Shown: positions 31,096 through 40,143 of the stretch, one piece after another
Layout of the letters: each line of letters opens with the position of its first letter
Position numbering within the stretch: position 1 is the stretch's first letter
Assembly: GCA_003577315.1 (NCBI GenBank)
Contig: QEVK01000024.1
Location: 1-59,033, forward strand
Direction of reading: 5' to 3'
From: Hyphomicrobiales bacterium
GTDB lineage: Bacteria > Pseudomonadota > Alphaproteobacteria > Rhizobiales > Rhizobiaceae
Length of the DNA stretch: 59,033 nt
Translations under genes and position numbers: made by a program
Notes under the pieces: model-generated
Seen by the model: only the letters and a program-made list of their open reading frames with translations
What the model was told of the DNA's origin: nothing
Databases searched by the model: none

Positions 31096-31536
31096 ATGCT
31101 GGAGCCGAGAGACGAGAATGACGGCGAAGCGCCCCCGGGCGCGGCAGAGACCGTCGATTTCGGCCTCGCGCTGGTCGTGGGCTCGTCGCCGATCACCCGC
31201 GTCGTGGTTTCGCGCATCGCCGAGCGCGCCGGCCTGAGAACCGTCTGCCGGACGTCCGGGGAAGTGCAGCCCGTCGTCGCCGGCCGGCTCCCGGCCATCG
31301 CCATTCTCGACGGCGGCGCCGACGGCCGCGACTGCGACCGGCTCGCGCAGCAGCTCGCCGCCATGCGCCGGCCCGCCGGCCGCGCGCAGGCCCCGCTCAT
31401 CATCCTCCTCGCAAACCACATGCCGGCGGCCGGCCGGCCGCGCGACGGCATCGTCGACGTCGTGCTGGCCAAGCCGATCACGCCCGACCGGCTGCAGCCG
31501 ATCATCCGCGACATGATGGACCGCCTCAGGGGCTGA
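31096..31536 (+). CDS. Degenerate single-domain receiver-like protein
   Basis: A 146-residue protein with a response-regulator receiver fold after a 25-residue acidic N terminus. The core begins LALVVGSSPITRVVVSRI, where the usual acidic pair at the end of strand 1 is replaced by Gly-Ser. A possible phospho-Asp lies in AIAILDGG, and the conserved Lys in VLAKPITP. Loss of the metal-binding acidic residues suggests it may not be phosphorylated normally. ATG 31096 was chosen because homology-like sequence starts after it. It lies convergent with the chemoreceptor gene. Confidence 0.65.
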   Translation: MLEPRDENDGEAPPGAAETVDFGLALVVGSSPITRVVVSRIAERAGLRTVCRTSGEVQPVVAGRLPAIAILDGGADGRDCDRLAQQLAAMRRPAGRAQAPLIILLANHMPAAGRPRDGIVDVVLAKPITPDRLQPIIRDMMDRLRG

Positions 31537-31596
31537 GGCTCCGGCGACGCCGGGCCGCGCCCGGCCGCGACTTGCCGTTTGCGGGATCGCGCCGCC

Positions 31597-33804
31597 CTAT
31601 GCCGACAGCCGCTGCGGCTCCTCGCGGGCCGCGACCGCGTGGCCGGCTTCGTCGCGGAGGCGGAAATCGGCGAGGATGCGCCGCAGGGCGCCGCTTTCCT
31701 GCGCCATCCCGGCGCCGGCCGCGCTCAGCTCCTCGACCATGGCGGCGTTCTGCTGCGTGGCCTGGTCCATGTGGTTGACGGCGGTGTTGACCTCGGCGAG
31801 GCCGGTCGACTGCTCGCGGGCGGCGGTGGCGATCGCCTCCATCTGCTCGTTGACGTCGTGCACCAGCCGCACGATGTCGCCGAGGCCGCGGCCGGTATCG
31901 GAGACGAGGCGCACGCCGTCGGCGACGGCGACCCCGGAATTGCCGATCAGCTCCTTGATCTCGCGCGCGGCGGCGGCGGAGCGCAGAGCAAGCTCGCGCA
32001 CCTCCTGCGCCACGACGGCGAAGCCCCTGCCCGCCTCGCCGGCGCGCGCGGCCTCGACGCCGGCATTGAGCGCCAGGAGATTGGTCTGGAAGGCGATCTC
32101 GTCGATGACGCCGATGATCTGGGTGATCTGGCGCGACGACTGCTCGATGCGGCCCATGGCGGCGACGGCGTCGCGCACCACCGCACCGGACCGCTCGGCC
32201 TGGATACGGGCCTCGTGCGTGACCTCGCGCGCCTGCGCGGACCGCTGCGAGGTCGCCGCGACATTGGCGGTGATCTGCTCGAGCGCGGCCGCCGTCTCTT
32301 CCAGCGAGGCCGCCTGCTGCTCGGTGCGGCGCGACAGGTCGTCCGAGGCGGCGGAAATCTCGCCGGCGCCGCCGTTCACCGTGGTGACGGAGCGCTCGAC
32401 GCCGAGAAGCGTCTGCCGCAACTGGCTGACGGAGACGTTGAAGTCGTGGCGCAGCGCCTCGAACTGCGGGGCGAAGGTCTCCTCGATCTCGCACAGCAGG
32501 TCGCCCTGCGCCAGCCGGCGAAGCCCGGCGGCGAGCGTCGCCGTCGCCCGCTCGAGGCGCGCCTCGGCCTCCGCCTCGGCGCGGCGCTGCATCTCGATGC
32601 GCTCCGCCTCCGAGCGCCGTCGCGTGGCCTCGGCCTCGGTCTCGAGCTCGCCGTTGCGGATGGCGGCGAGGCGGAACACCTCGACGGCGCGCGCCATGTC
32701 GCCGATCTCGTCCTTGCGCGCCGCCCCCGTGTCGCGCTCGGCAAGGTCGCCGTCGGCAAGGTCGCGCATGGCCCCGACCAGCCGGTTGAGCGGCCGCACG
32801 ATGGTCATGGCCATGAAGCTCGACACCGCGATCATCAGCGCGCCGCCGAGCGCGCACAGCGCCGCGATGGCGCGCAGGTCCGACAGCGCGCCCTGCGCAT
32901 CGGCCTCGGCCAGCGCCGCGATGCGCCGCAGGCTGCGGTTCTCCAGCTCCTTCATCGCCTCGATGCGCTGGGTGGTGGCGGCGAACCAGCTCCTGCCGTC
33001 GACGCCGGAAAGGTCGGCGCCGGCCCCGCCGCCGACGATGCGGCCGCGCGCGGCCTCGATCGCCGTCAGGGCCGGAACGTCGAGGCCGGCCTCGAAGGCG
33101 GAGCGTTCGGCGGCGTCCTGGAGAGAGACGAAGGTGTCGAGCAGCGCCTGCTGCGCCCCGCCCATGCGGGCGAAGGCGAGGAGCCGCGCCTCGTCGATCC
33201 CGCCGCCGCCGATGAAGCCGGCGCCCGTCGCCCGCTCCTGGCCGGCGATCTCCTTGGCCTGCATCAACTGGTTGTAGGCGACGATGCGCGTGGCGATCCG
33301 CGAATGGACGCCCTTCATCGACAGGTCGCGCGCCAGCGCCGTCATGCGGCCGACGGTGCCGGTGTAGAAGTCGAAGGACTGCGCGGTGGTGAAGGCGCGG
33401 CCGTCGATGGCGCCACGGGTGGCGGCAAGCGACGCCAGTCCGCGGTCCAGCTCCTCGATCTGCCGGTCGAGCTGCGGGTCCGAGAAAAGGGCCGCCGTCG
33501 CGGCGACGCCGGAGAACCGCGCCAGCGCCTCGTCGGTGCCGCGGCGCGCGGCGGCGAGATCGGCCCCGGCATCCCTGCCGGCGGCGGCGATGAAGCCGGC
33601 GCTCACGCCGCGCTCCACCTGAAGGGCGTGGACCAGGTCGCCCACGCTCGCCACCGTCTCGCTGACGGCGACGATCTGCTGCATGTCGCGATAGGAGTTC
33701 CACATGGCGGCGATCTGCGTGGCCGCCAGATAGCCCGCCGCGACGAGCGGCAGCAGCACGGCGATCCACAGACGCCGGTTGATGGAGACATCGGTGATGC
33801 GCAT
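31597..33804 (-). CDS. Methyl-accepting chemotaxis protein with NIT sensor domain
   Basis: A 735-residue chemoreceptor. Helix 1 (about 12-32, [20 protein letters not shown]) is followed by a periplasmic NIT (nitrate/nitrite-sensing type) domain with [16 protein letters not shown], helix 2 near 320-340, a HAMP domain ([17 protein letters not shown]), and a signalling tip [37 protein letters not shown] (landmark [19 protein letters not shown]). A second HAMP-like stretch lies near 405-450. There is no C-terminal CheR/CheB pentapeptide. The start at 33804 has GGGGG 7 nt upstream; ATG 33831 is an alternative. No chemotaxis genes are adjacent, so it is an orphan receptor. Confidence 0.92.
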   Translation of the reverse strand: MRITDVSINRRLWIAVLLPLVAAGYLAATQIAAMWNSYRDMQQIVAVSETVASVGDLVHALQVERGVSAGFIAAAGRDAGADLAAARRGTDEALARFSGVAATAALFSDPQLDRQIEELDRGLASLAATRGAIDGRAFTTAQSFDFYTGTVGRMTALARDLSMKGVHSRIATRIVAYNQLMQAKEIAGQERATGAGFIGGGGIDEARLLAFARMGGAQQALLDTFVSLQDAAERSAFEAGLDVPALTAIEAARGRIVGGGAGADLSGVDGRSWFAATTQRIEAMKELENRSLRRIAALAEADAQGALSDLRAIAALCALGGALMIAVSSFMAMTIVRPLNRLVGAMRDLADGDLAERDTGAARKDEIGDMARAVEVFRLAAIRNGELETEAEATRRRSEAERIEMQRRAEAEAEARLERATATLAAGLRRLAQGDLLCEIEETFAPQFEALRHDFNVSVSQLRQTLLGVERSVTTVNGGAGEISAASDDLSRRTEQQAASLEETAAALEQITANVAATSQRSAQAREVTHEARIQAERSGAVVRDAVAAMGRIEQSSRQITQIIGVIDEIAFQTNLLALNAGVEAARAGEAGRGFAVVAQEVRELALRSAAAAREIKELIGNSGVAVADGVRLVSDTGRGLGDIVRLVHDVNEQMEAIATAAREQSTGLAEVNTAVNHMDQATQQNAAMVEELSAAGAGMAQESGALRRILADFRLRDEAGHAVAAREEPQRLSA

Positions 33805-33981
33805 GAGAACCCCCAGGACGTTCGGCGTCATGCCGTACCGGACCCGCGCATCATGCGCCGCGCCATGTCATGGCTGCGCAATAAACAAACGCTTAAGATT
33901 TGCCCCCGCGGGCGGACGCCGGGTCGCGGAACGCCCGGGTTTCTCGTCCGGGTTTGCCTTATCGCAAACAACGTCCGCCGA

Positions 33982-34016
33982 TTCCCCTTCGCCGGGCAGC
34001 GCTGCGGCGAAGGGGA
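33982..34016 (-). terminator. Strong hairpin downstream of gshB
   Basis: TTCCCCTTCGCCG and CGGCGAAGGGGAA form a perfect 13-bp stem with a 9-nt loop, 13 bp past the gshB stop. There is no good T run, so it is either a weak terminator or an mRNA 3'-end stabiliser. The rest of the 33805-34028 gap shows nothing more. Confidence 0.55.
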
Positions 34017-34028
34017 AGCGGCGGGCGC

Positions 34029-34970
34029 TCAGCGCCTCCTGGCCTCCACCGCGTCCCAGAACAGGGCGGCGATGTCGGCGCCGCCGAAGCGCCTGACCTC
34101 GCGCACGCCGGTGGGCGAGGTGACGTTGATCTCGGTCATGAAGTCGCCGATGACGTCGATGCCGACGAGGATGAAGCCGCGCTCGCGGAGCGAGGGGCCG
34201 ATGCGGGCGCAGATCTCGCGCTCGCGCCCGGTCAGCGCGGTCGGCTCGGCGCGGCCGCCGACATGCATGTTGGAGCGCGAATCGTGCTCGGCCGGAACGC
34301 GGTTGATGGCGCCGGCCGGCTCGCCGTCGATCAGGATGATGCGCTTGTCGCCCTTGCGCACGTCCTTGAGGTAACGCTGGACGATGAACGGCTCGCGGAA
34401 CATCTGCTGGAACATCTCGAGCAACGAGGCGAGGTTGCGGTCGGCCTCGTGCAGGTGGAAGATGCCGGCGCCGCCATTGCCGTAGAGCGGCTTGACGATG
34501 ATGTCGCCATATTCCTTGCGGAAGGCGTCGACCTCGCGCGGGTCCTTGGTGATCAGCGTTTCCGGCATCAGGTCGGGAAACTCGGTGACGAAGATCTTCT
34601 CGGGGCTGTTGCGCACCCAGGCCGGATCGTTAACCACCAGCGTCCTGGGGTGGATGCGCTCCAGAAGGTGCGTGGTGGTGATGTAGTTCATGTCGAAGGG
34701 CGGATCCTGCCGGAGCAGCACCACGTCCATCTCGGACAGGTCGACGCGCTCGGCCGGCTGCAACGTGAAATGGTCGCCCTCGACGTCGCGCACCTGCATC
34801 GGCTCGGCATGGGCGAACACCGTGCCGCCCGTCATCGACAGCCGGTCAGGCGTGTAGTGCCACAGCTCGTGGCCGCGCCGCTGCGCCTCCAGCGACAGGG
34901 CGAAGGAGGTGTCCCCGGCGATCGAGACGGTCGAGATGTGGTCCATCTGGACGGCGACCCTGAGCTTCAT
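34029..34970 (-). CDS. gshB: Glutathione synthetase
   Basis: Adds glycine to gamma-glutamylcysteine with ATP, the second step of glutathione synthesis. 313 residues, ATP-grasp fold. Landmarks: [21 protein letters not shown] at the N terminus (typical MDPI/MDHI start region), [45 protein letters not shown] (ATP-grasp loop) and [19 protein letters not shown] (metal-binding E and N). The partner gshA is at 3915. It ends in a strong hairpin. Confidence 0.97.
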   Translation of the reverse strand: MKLRVAVQMDHISTVSIAGDTSFALSLEAQRRGHELWHYTPDRLSMTGGTVFAHAEPMQVRDVEGDHFTLQPAERVDLSEMDVVLLRQDPPFDMNYITTTHLLERIHPRTLVVNDPAWVRNSPEKIFVTEFPDLMPETLITKDPREVDAFRKEYGDIIVKPLYGNGGAGIFHLHEADRNLASLLEMFQQMFREPFIVQRYLKDVRKGDKRIILIDGEPAGAINRVPAEHDSRSNMHVGGRAEPTALTGREREICARIGPSLRERGFILVGIDVIGDFMTEINVTSPTGVREVRRFGGADIAALFWDAVEARRR

Positions 34971-35137
34971 GGCGACCCTCTTGTTCTGGCGCGTTGCGGT
35001 GGCGGTAACCTCTAGAGCATCGCGCCCGACGGTGGGAAGGGCTTTTAACCCTGTCCCGACGTTGACGAAGAAATGAATTGGTTTCGCCGTGCCCGCGCCC
35101 TAACCTTGTTGCGGCGAAACAGGGCTTGGGAAGGCTT

Positions 35138-35566
35138 ATGAGGTTCCTTGCAGGCTTCGCGCTGGCGCTTGCGCTCGTCATCGGCGCGCCGGCGGCATCG
35201 CAGGCGGCGACGCTCGTCGCCAGGGTCGACATCTCGACCCAGACCATGACCGTGGTGCATCGCGGCCAGGTCAAGTACAGGTGGAAGGTCTCGACCGCGC
35301 GGCGCGGCAAGGTGACGCCGGCAGGCTCGTGGACGGCCAAGTGGCTGTCGCGCAACCACCGCTCCAGCCGCTACAACAACGCCCCGATGCCCTATTCCAT
35401 CTTCTACAACGGCAACTACGCCATCCACGGCACCAACCAGATCGGCCGGCTGGGCAGCCCCGCATCCGCCGGCTGCATCAGGCTGCACCCCGACAACGCC
35501 GCCGTGCTCTACCGCCTCGCCCAGCGCGAGGGGCTGAAGAACACCCGCATCGTGGTCCAGCGGTGA
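35138..35566 (+). CDS. L,D-transpeptidase (YkuD family), exported
   Basis: A periplasmic L,D-transpeptidase, 142 residues, that forms or edits 3-3 peptidoglycan crosslinks or attaches proteins to the wall. A signal peptide spans about 1-23 (FLAGFALALALVIGAPAASQA). The catalytic YkuD domain follows, with YAIHGTN (active-site His) and SPASAGCIRLHPDNA (catalytic Cys in SxGCIRL). ATG 35138 was chosen so that the signal peptide is N-terminal; GGGAAGG lies upstream. It is monocistronic. Rhizobiales typically carry many such paralogues, in line with polar growth. Confidence 0.93.
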   Translation: MRFLAGFALALALVIGAPAASQAATLVARVDISTQTMTVVHRGQVKYRWKVSTARRGKVTPAGSWTAKWLSRNHRSSRYNNAPMPYSIFYNGNYAIHGTNQIGRLGSPASAGCIRLHPDNAAVLYRLAQREGLKNTRIVVQR

Positions 35567-35762
35567 GCGAAGACGGGGTCCGCTCAATCCCGTTCCTATG
35601 GCCCGTTCCTATGGCCTGAGCGTCGCCGCTCTGCGTCGATGACGCAGGCGGGCAAAGTTACTCGCGACACGGCAACAGGTTCGCGCCCGCTGCCGTGTCG
35701 CGCCAAGTGGCGTCCGCTGCGCCGAACCGCCCGGGCCCCCGCCGCCTCCAGGCGCGGCCGGA

Positions 35763-36782
35763 TCAGTCCGTCTTTCCGTTCGGCAGCAGATCGTTGGTGT
35801 AGAACGTCTGCGCCGGCCGCATGTCGCTCTCGTTCTCGTATTCCTTGATCAGGCCGAGCGAGAACTCGATGATCTCCGGGCTGATATATCCCAGAGGCTG
35901 ACCGTCATAGTGCGGCGTTATCTTCACTGACTCCACCACCTGCTCCTCGATGAGCTTCATCTCCGGAGCGTTGTTCCAGTGCTTGGCGATGGCGGCCGCG
36001 GCGGCGGCGGGATCGGCGATGGTTGCCTTGTAGCCCTCGTCGACCGCGGCCAGGAACCGGCGCACCACGTCGGCCCGCTCGGCGATGTTCTTGTCGCTGG
36101 CGACGACCGCCATGCCCGGAACGGTGAGGCCGAAGGACGGCATGTCAAGGATCACGAACTCCTCGTTGGTCGCCGCCTTGAGCAGCGGCAGGTCGTTGGT
36201 CGTATAGGCGCTCATCACGTCGACGCTGCGCTGCATGAACATGCCGCTGCGCGCACGCTGATCCATCATGACGCGATCGATCTTGGCGCAGTCGACATTG
36301 TTGAGCTTGCACAGCGTGTCGAGATAGGCGGTGCCGGTCTCACCCACCGAGGTGGCGATCTTCATGCCTTCGAGGTCGGCCGGCGTGCGCACCGGCTTGT
36401 CGGGGTGCGAGACCAGCACGATCGGCGCGCTCGGGTGGTACATGGCGATGATCTTGACGTCGATGCCCTTCTGGATGCCCGAAAGCGCGAAGATGCCGGG
36501 GCCGACGAAGAAATCTTCCTGTCCCTGGATGATCGCCGCCAGCGCCGCCTGCGAGCCCGCACCCTCGCCCATCGTCACGTCGAGGCCATGGCGCTCGAAG
36601 AAGCCATGCTCCAGCGCCACGTAGAACGGCGCATACTCGCCCTTGATCTTCCACGCGAAGCGGACCTTGACGGAATCGGCGGCGACGGAAGCCCCTATCG
36701 ACAGGAAGAGCGCCGCAAGCGCCAGAGACACGATTTTTCCGAGTTCCAGCGTCGTGGGTAGAAATCGATACCTGCCCTGCAT
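35763..36782 (-). CDS. NMT1/ThiY-type periplasmic binding protein (orphan)
   Basis: An ABC-type solute-binding protein of the NMT1/THI5-like/SsuA fold, 339 residues. Signal peptide about 11-33 (ELGKIVSLALAALFLSIGASVAA). The mature part has VRFAWKIKGEYAPFYVALEHGFFERHGLDV (landmark PFYVALEHGFF), GSQAALAAIIQGQEDF and IATSVGETGTAYLDTLC. Ligands in this fold range from pyrimidine thiamine precursors to sulfonates and aromatic acids. ATG 36782 has GGGGAGG at a good distance. No permease or ATPase is next to it. It shares a symmetric double promoter with the divergent ThDP enzyme, so the ligand is probably related to that enzyme's substrate. Confidence 0.82.
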   Translation of the reverse strand: MQGRYRFLPTTLELGKIVSLALAALFLSIGASVAADSVKVRFAWKIKGEYAPFYVALEHGFFERHGLDVTMGEGAGSQAALAAIIQGQEDFFVGPGIFALSGIQKGIDVKIIAMYHPSAPIVLVSHPDKPVRTPADLEGMKIATSVGETGTAYLDTLCKLNNVDCAKIDRVMMDQRARSGMFMQRSVDVMSAYTTNDLPLLKAATNEEFVILDMPSFGLTVPGMAVVASDKNIAERADVVRRFLAAVDEGYKATIADPAAAAAAIAKHWNNAPEMKLIEEQVVESVKITPHYDGQPLGYISPEIIEFSLGLIKEYENESDMRPAQTFYTNDLLPNGKTD

Positions 36783-36885
36783 GTAAACCTCCCCGGTTGC
36801 TCGAATAAACGTCATCCCTTGCCGGCCGCACCTTGCCGGCCACAGCCCTGTCCGCGCACTCTTCGTTCCCAAATGTAACGCCAAT

Positions 36886-36983
36886 ATGTGATCACGATAT
36901 GTGATGACAATATCGGACGCTTGTCAATCCTTGCGATGCGCGGCGTTGACAGCCCGTGTTATGTGATCTCATAGTGTGATCAT
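36886..36983. promoter_or_regulatory. Divergent promoter pair with four ATGTGATSAC-type operator copies
   Basis: Copies: ATGTGATCAC (36886-36895), ATGTGATGAC (36899-36908), ATGTGATCTC (36961-36970), GTGTGATCAT (36974-36983). Each pair is spaced exactly 13 bp. Two TTGACA -35 boxes lie back to back in the middle (minus strand 36927-36922, plus strand 36946-36951), so each operator pair covers the -10 region of one promoter. The arrangement points to coordinated repression of the binding protein and the ThDP enzyme by one regulator, perhaps of the GntR family. The regulator gene is not in the window. Confidence 0.65.
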
Positions 36984-37004
36984 AAATATCGCGGGAGGGT
37001 CGAG

Positions 37005-38729
37005 TTGAATACTTCGCACACGCCGTCACCCGAGGGCTCCACCGGAAAGTCGGGAGCCGATCTGCTCATAGAGGCGCTCGCGGCCCAGAAGATCGACTAT
37101 TTCTTCGGGTGTGGGGGATCGGATTTCGCCCCCGTCGTCGAGGCTCTGGCCAGAGCCGGGAAGGACGGGCTGCCGGCCCCCCGGCCGATGGTCGTGCCCC
37201 ACGAAACCCCGGCGATCGCGCTGGCGCATGGCGCCTACCTGATGACCGGACGGGCCCAGGCGGTCATGGTCCACGTCAATGTCGGCACCGCCAACACCAT
37301 CAACGTCGTGTTCAACGCCTATCGCGACAACGTCCCGATCCTGCTTCTGGCCGGACGCACGCCGATCAGCGAAACCGGCTGCGAGGGCACCCGCAACGGC
37401 TTCATCCACTGGCCGCAGGAGATGTTCGACCAGGGCGGGATGATCCGCGAATGCGTCAAGTGGGACTACGAGCTGCGCCGCGCCGACCAGGCTGCGGACG
37501 CGGTGTCCCGGGGCATGGAGCTGGCAATGGCCTCGCCTCGCGGCCCCGTCTATCTGACCCTGCCCCGCGACGTCATCGCCGCATCCACGACGAGGGTGGC
37601 GGAACCTCCCCGCGCCGCCCCGATCCCGCCATATCCCAACCCGGACGCGATCGCGCGGCTTGCCGGCATGATCGCCTCGGCCCAGCGCCCCCTCATCGTC
37701 GCCGCCAATGCGGGCCGAAGCCAGAAGGCGGTCGATGCCATCGCATCGCTGAGCGGCAGCTACGCCATCCCGGTCGTCAGTCATTTTCCGCGAACGATAT
37801 CCCTGCCCAGCAGCCATCCGATGCACCTGGGCTACACGCTGACCCCCCACATCCAGCAGGCGGACCTGATCCTTGCGCTGGAATGCGACGTTCCCTGGAT
37901 ACCGGAACGGGCCCGGCCGGCCCCCGATTGCCGGATCGTCCACATCGGCGAGGATCCCGCCTTCGCCAGCTATCCGATGCGCAGCTTCCGTTCAGACCTG
38001 TCGATCACCGCCGTGGTGCCGGACGCCCTGGCGGCGCTGGAGAAGGCGTTGCGGGACCACATCTCCCCCGACGACGGGAAGATCGGAGAGCGTCGGGACC
38101 GGGTAGCAAAGCAGTCGGCCGACCTGCGCGCGACGTGGGCGGCGACCGAGATGAGGCTCTCGCAGGAAGCGACGATCAAGCCGGAATGGCTGAGCCGCTG
38201 CATTTCGGATGCGATCCCGGAGAACGCGGTGATCTTCAACGAATATCCGCTGCGGCTCGAACATTGCCCCCGCGAGCGGGCGGACTCGTACTTCCTGCAC
38301 AGCTCCGCGGGAGGATTGGGCTGGGGGCTCGGAGCGGCGTTGGGCGCCAAGCTGGCTTGCCCCGACCGCTTCGTCGTCTCAACCGTGGGAGACGGCTCCT
38401 ACATATTCGCCAACCCCACCGCCTGCCATTGGCTTTCGGCCGCGTACGACCTGCCCGTCCTCACGGTCATCTTCAACAACAAGCGGTTCGGCGCCGTGCG
38501 CAACGCCACCCTCGACATGTACGGGCAGGGCGAGGCAGCACGCAACAACCCGGATCTGCTTGCCGGGCTCGAGCCGTCGCCCGATTTCGAGAAGGTGGTG
38601 GAGGCAAGCGGGGGCTTCGGCGTCCGGGTCGAGCGGCCGCGCGATCTCCCCGAAGTGCTGAAACGCGCCGTGGAGGTCGTTTCGCGGGAACGGCGTCAGG
38701 CGGTGGTCAACGTGATCTGCGACTACTGA
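37005..38729 (+). CDS. Thiamine-diphosphate-dependent enzyme of the acetolactate synthase/benzoylformate decarboxylase type
   Basis: A 574-residue three-domain ThDP enzyme. The catalytic Glu that activates ThDP is in VVPHETPA (Glu67). The central domain binds nucleotide or is vestigial (VVSHFPRTISLPSSHPMHLG). The C-terminal domain has the ThDP/Mg motif starting GDGSYIFANP near residue 463 and closing with NNKRFG. Its start codon is TTG 37005, with GGGAGGG 6 nt upstream. Substrate is unknown; the small IlvN subunit is missing, so a decarboxylase or lyase role is more likely than branched-chain synthesis. It is alone on its strand between the orphan binding protein and galE. Confidence 0.85.
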   Translation: MNTSHTPSPEGSTGKSGADLLIEALAAQKIDYFFGCGGSDFAPVVEALARAGKDGLPAPRPMVVPHETPAIALAHGAYLMTGRAQAVMVHVNVGTANTINVVFNAYRDNVPILLLAGRTPISETGCEGTRNGFIHWPQEMFDQGGMIRECVKWDYELRRADQAADAVSRGMELAMASPRGPVYLTLPRDVIAASTTRVAEPPRAAPIPPYPNPDAIARLAGMIASAQRPLIVAANAGRSQKAVDAIASLSGSYAIPVVSHFPRTISLPSSHPMHLGYTLTPHIQQADLILALECDVPWIPERARPAPDCRIVHIGEDPAFASYPMRSFRSDLSITAVVPDALAALEKALRDHISPDDGKIGERRDRVAKQSADLRATWAATEMRLSQEATIKPEWLSRCISDAIPENAVIFNEYPLRLEHCPRERADSYFLHSSAGGLGWGLGAALGAKLACPDRFVVSTVGDGSYIFANPTACHWLSAAYDLPVLTVIFNNKRFGAVRNATLDMYGQGEAARNNPDLLAGLEPSPDFEKVVEASGGFGVRVERPRDLPEVLKRAVEVVSRERRQAVVNVICDY

Positions 38730-38847
38730 CGGGACGACGGCAAGCACGGAACGGCGCTCCACACCTTGATTGTCTCTGGAGCAGCGGATGCCCGGACAGG
38801 GCCGGGCTGCCGCTCTATCTATTTGCTTTAGCCGCATTCATGCGACG

Positions 38848-39879
38848 TCAAGTGATCCCACTTGACTGCAAAATGCTCCAGCCGCCCGCTTTCGGCGCGT
38901 TCATCGCCGAGAGGTGGCGCTCCCAGTCGAGGGCCGACTTCACGATGGCGTCAAGGTCGTCGAGGCGCGGCGACCAGGCAAGCTCGCGCCGGGCGAGCCC
39001 TGGGTCGGCCACGACCGCCGCCGCATCGCCCGGCCGACGCCCGGCGATGCGCACGTCGAAGTCGCGGCCGTGGACGCGCCTGACGCTGTCGAGCACCTGG
39101 AACACCGAATAGCCGTGGCCGTAGCCGCAATTGGCGACGAGGCTCGCGCCGCCCTGCCGCAGGCGCTCCAGCGCCAGGCGATGGGCGGCGACGAGGTCGC
39201 TGACATGGATATAGTCGCGGATGCAGGTGCCGTCGGCGGTGGGGTAGTCGGTGCCGAACACCTCGATGAAAGGCCGCTTGCCGAGCGCGGCCTGCCCCGC
39301 CACCTTGATGAGATGGGTGGCGCCGGCGGTCGACTGGCCGGTGCGGCCCTTCGGGTCGGCGCCGGCGACGTTGAAGTAGCGCAGCGCCGTGTAGCGCAGG
39401 CCGTAGGCGGCCGACGCATCGGCCAGCATCCATTCGCTCATCAGCTTGGAGCGGCCGTAGGGCGATTCGGGATGGAGCGCGGCGCCTTCCGACACCGGCT
39501 CCGCGCCGGCCGCGCCGTAGACGGCGGCGGTGGAGGAGAAGATGAAGTGCTTCACCCCGCCCTTCACCGCCGTCTCGATCAGCGCGCGGGTCCTGACGGT
39601 GTTGTTGTCGTAATAGGCGAGAGGGTCGGCGACCGATTCCGGCACCACGATGGAGCCGGCGAAATGGATGATCGCATCGATGCCGTGGCCGGCGATCAGC
39701 TCGGCGACGAGGGCGCTGTCGCCGACATCGCCGACGATCAGCTTCGCCTCGGGCGCCACCGCCCAGTCGAACCCGGTGGAGAGCCGGTCGAGCACGACCA
39801 CCTCCTCGCCGGCGTCGAGCAGTTCCCAGACCATGTGGCTGCCGATATAGCCGGCGCCGCCGGTGACGAGTACGGCCAT
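38848..39879 (-). CDS. galE: UDP-glucose 4-epimerase
   Basis: Interconverts UDP-glucose and UDP-galactose for exopolysaccharide and LPS. 343 residues, extended SDR fold. Motifs: VLVTGGAGYIGSHMVWEL (NAD-binding GxxGxxG), FSSTAAVYG, the catalytic YGRSK (Tyr-x3-Lys), LRYFNVAGADP and GTCIRDYIHVSDL. The start ATG 39879 places the glycine loop at the N terminus; read-through upstream is not GalE-like. Divergent from hemA across a 264-bp gap. Confidence 0.95.
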   Translation of the reverse strand: MAVLVTGGAGYIGSHMVWELLDAGEEVVVLDRLSTGFDWAVAPEAKLIVGDVGDSALVAELIAGHGIDAIIHFAGSIVVPESVADPLAYYDNNTVRTRALIETAVKGGVKHFIFSSTAAVYGAAGAEPVSEGAALHPESPYGRSKLMSEWMLADASAAYGLRYTALRYFNVAGADPKGRTGQSTAGATHLIKVAGQAALGKRPFIEVFGTDYPTADGTCIRDYIHVSDLVAAHRLALERLRQGGASLVANCGYGHGYSVFQVLDSVRRVHGRDFDVRIAGRRPGDAAAVVADPGLARRELAWSPRLDDLDAIVKSALDWERHLSAMNAPKAGGWSILQSSGIT

Positions 39880-40001
39880 TGCCTCACCTCGCTGTCGCTT
39901 GCCGGACCGTCGCGGGCCGGCATCTCGTTTGGCGTTTCGTTTCGGGCGCACACTGCCTGCAAATCGCTAAGAAAGGTTTCAGACGAGGTGCGGCCCGACG
40001 A

Positions 40002-40015
40002 TTGATCTTGCTCAA
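40002..40015 (+). promoter_or_regulatory. FNR/FixK-type site upstream of hemA
   Basis: TTGAT-CTTG-CTCAA, one base from the FNR consensus TTGAT-N4-ATCAA and an exact TTGA-N6-TCAA. Its centre is 41.5 bp upstream of the start predicted from the -10 at 40038-40043, the classic class II activator position. Low-oxygen activation of hemA by FixK/FnrL proteins is known in relatives. Confidence 0.7.
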
Positions 40016-40037
40016 CAGGCGGACGCCGCGCACGCGC

Positions 40038-40043
40038 TATAGA
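40038..40043 (+). promoter_or_regulatory. -10 element of the hemA promoter
   Basis: TATAGA, predicting a transcription start near 40050 and a leader of about 94 nt. No -35 is seen; the FNR-type site occupies that place. Confidence 0.55.
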
Positions 40044-40143
40044 GAAAAGCAAGCTCGCCAAGCGTGGCAATTTGCCCGGCCTGGCGGCGTGGACGCCTCA
40101 GGCAGCGCAGACTATCTTGCCGCCGCAACCCCGGGACGCAAGC

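Noticed and set aside
35567..35762. Gene in the gap between the L,D-transpeptidase and the NMT1 protein
   Set aside because: Short Arg/Pro-rich frames only, with no ribosome-binding site; I see nothing in this stretch.
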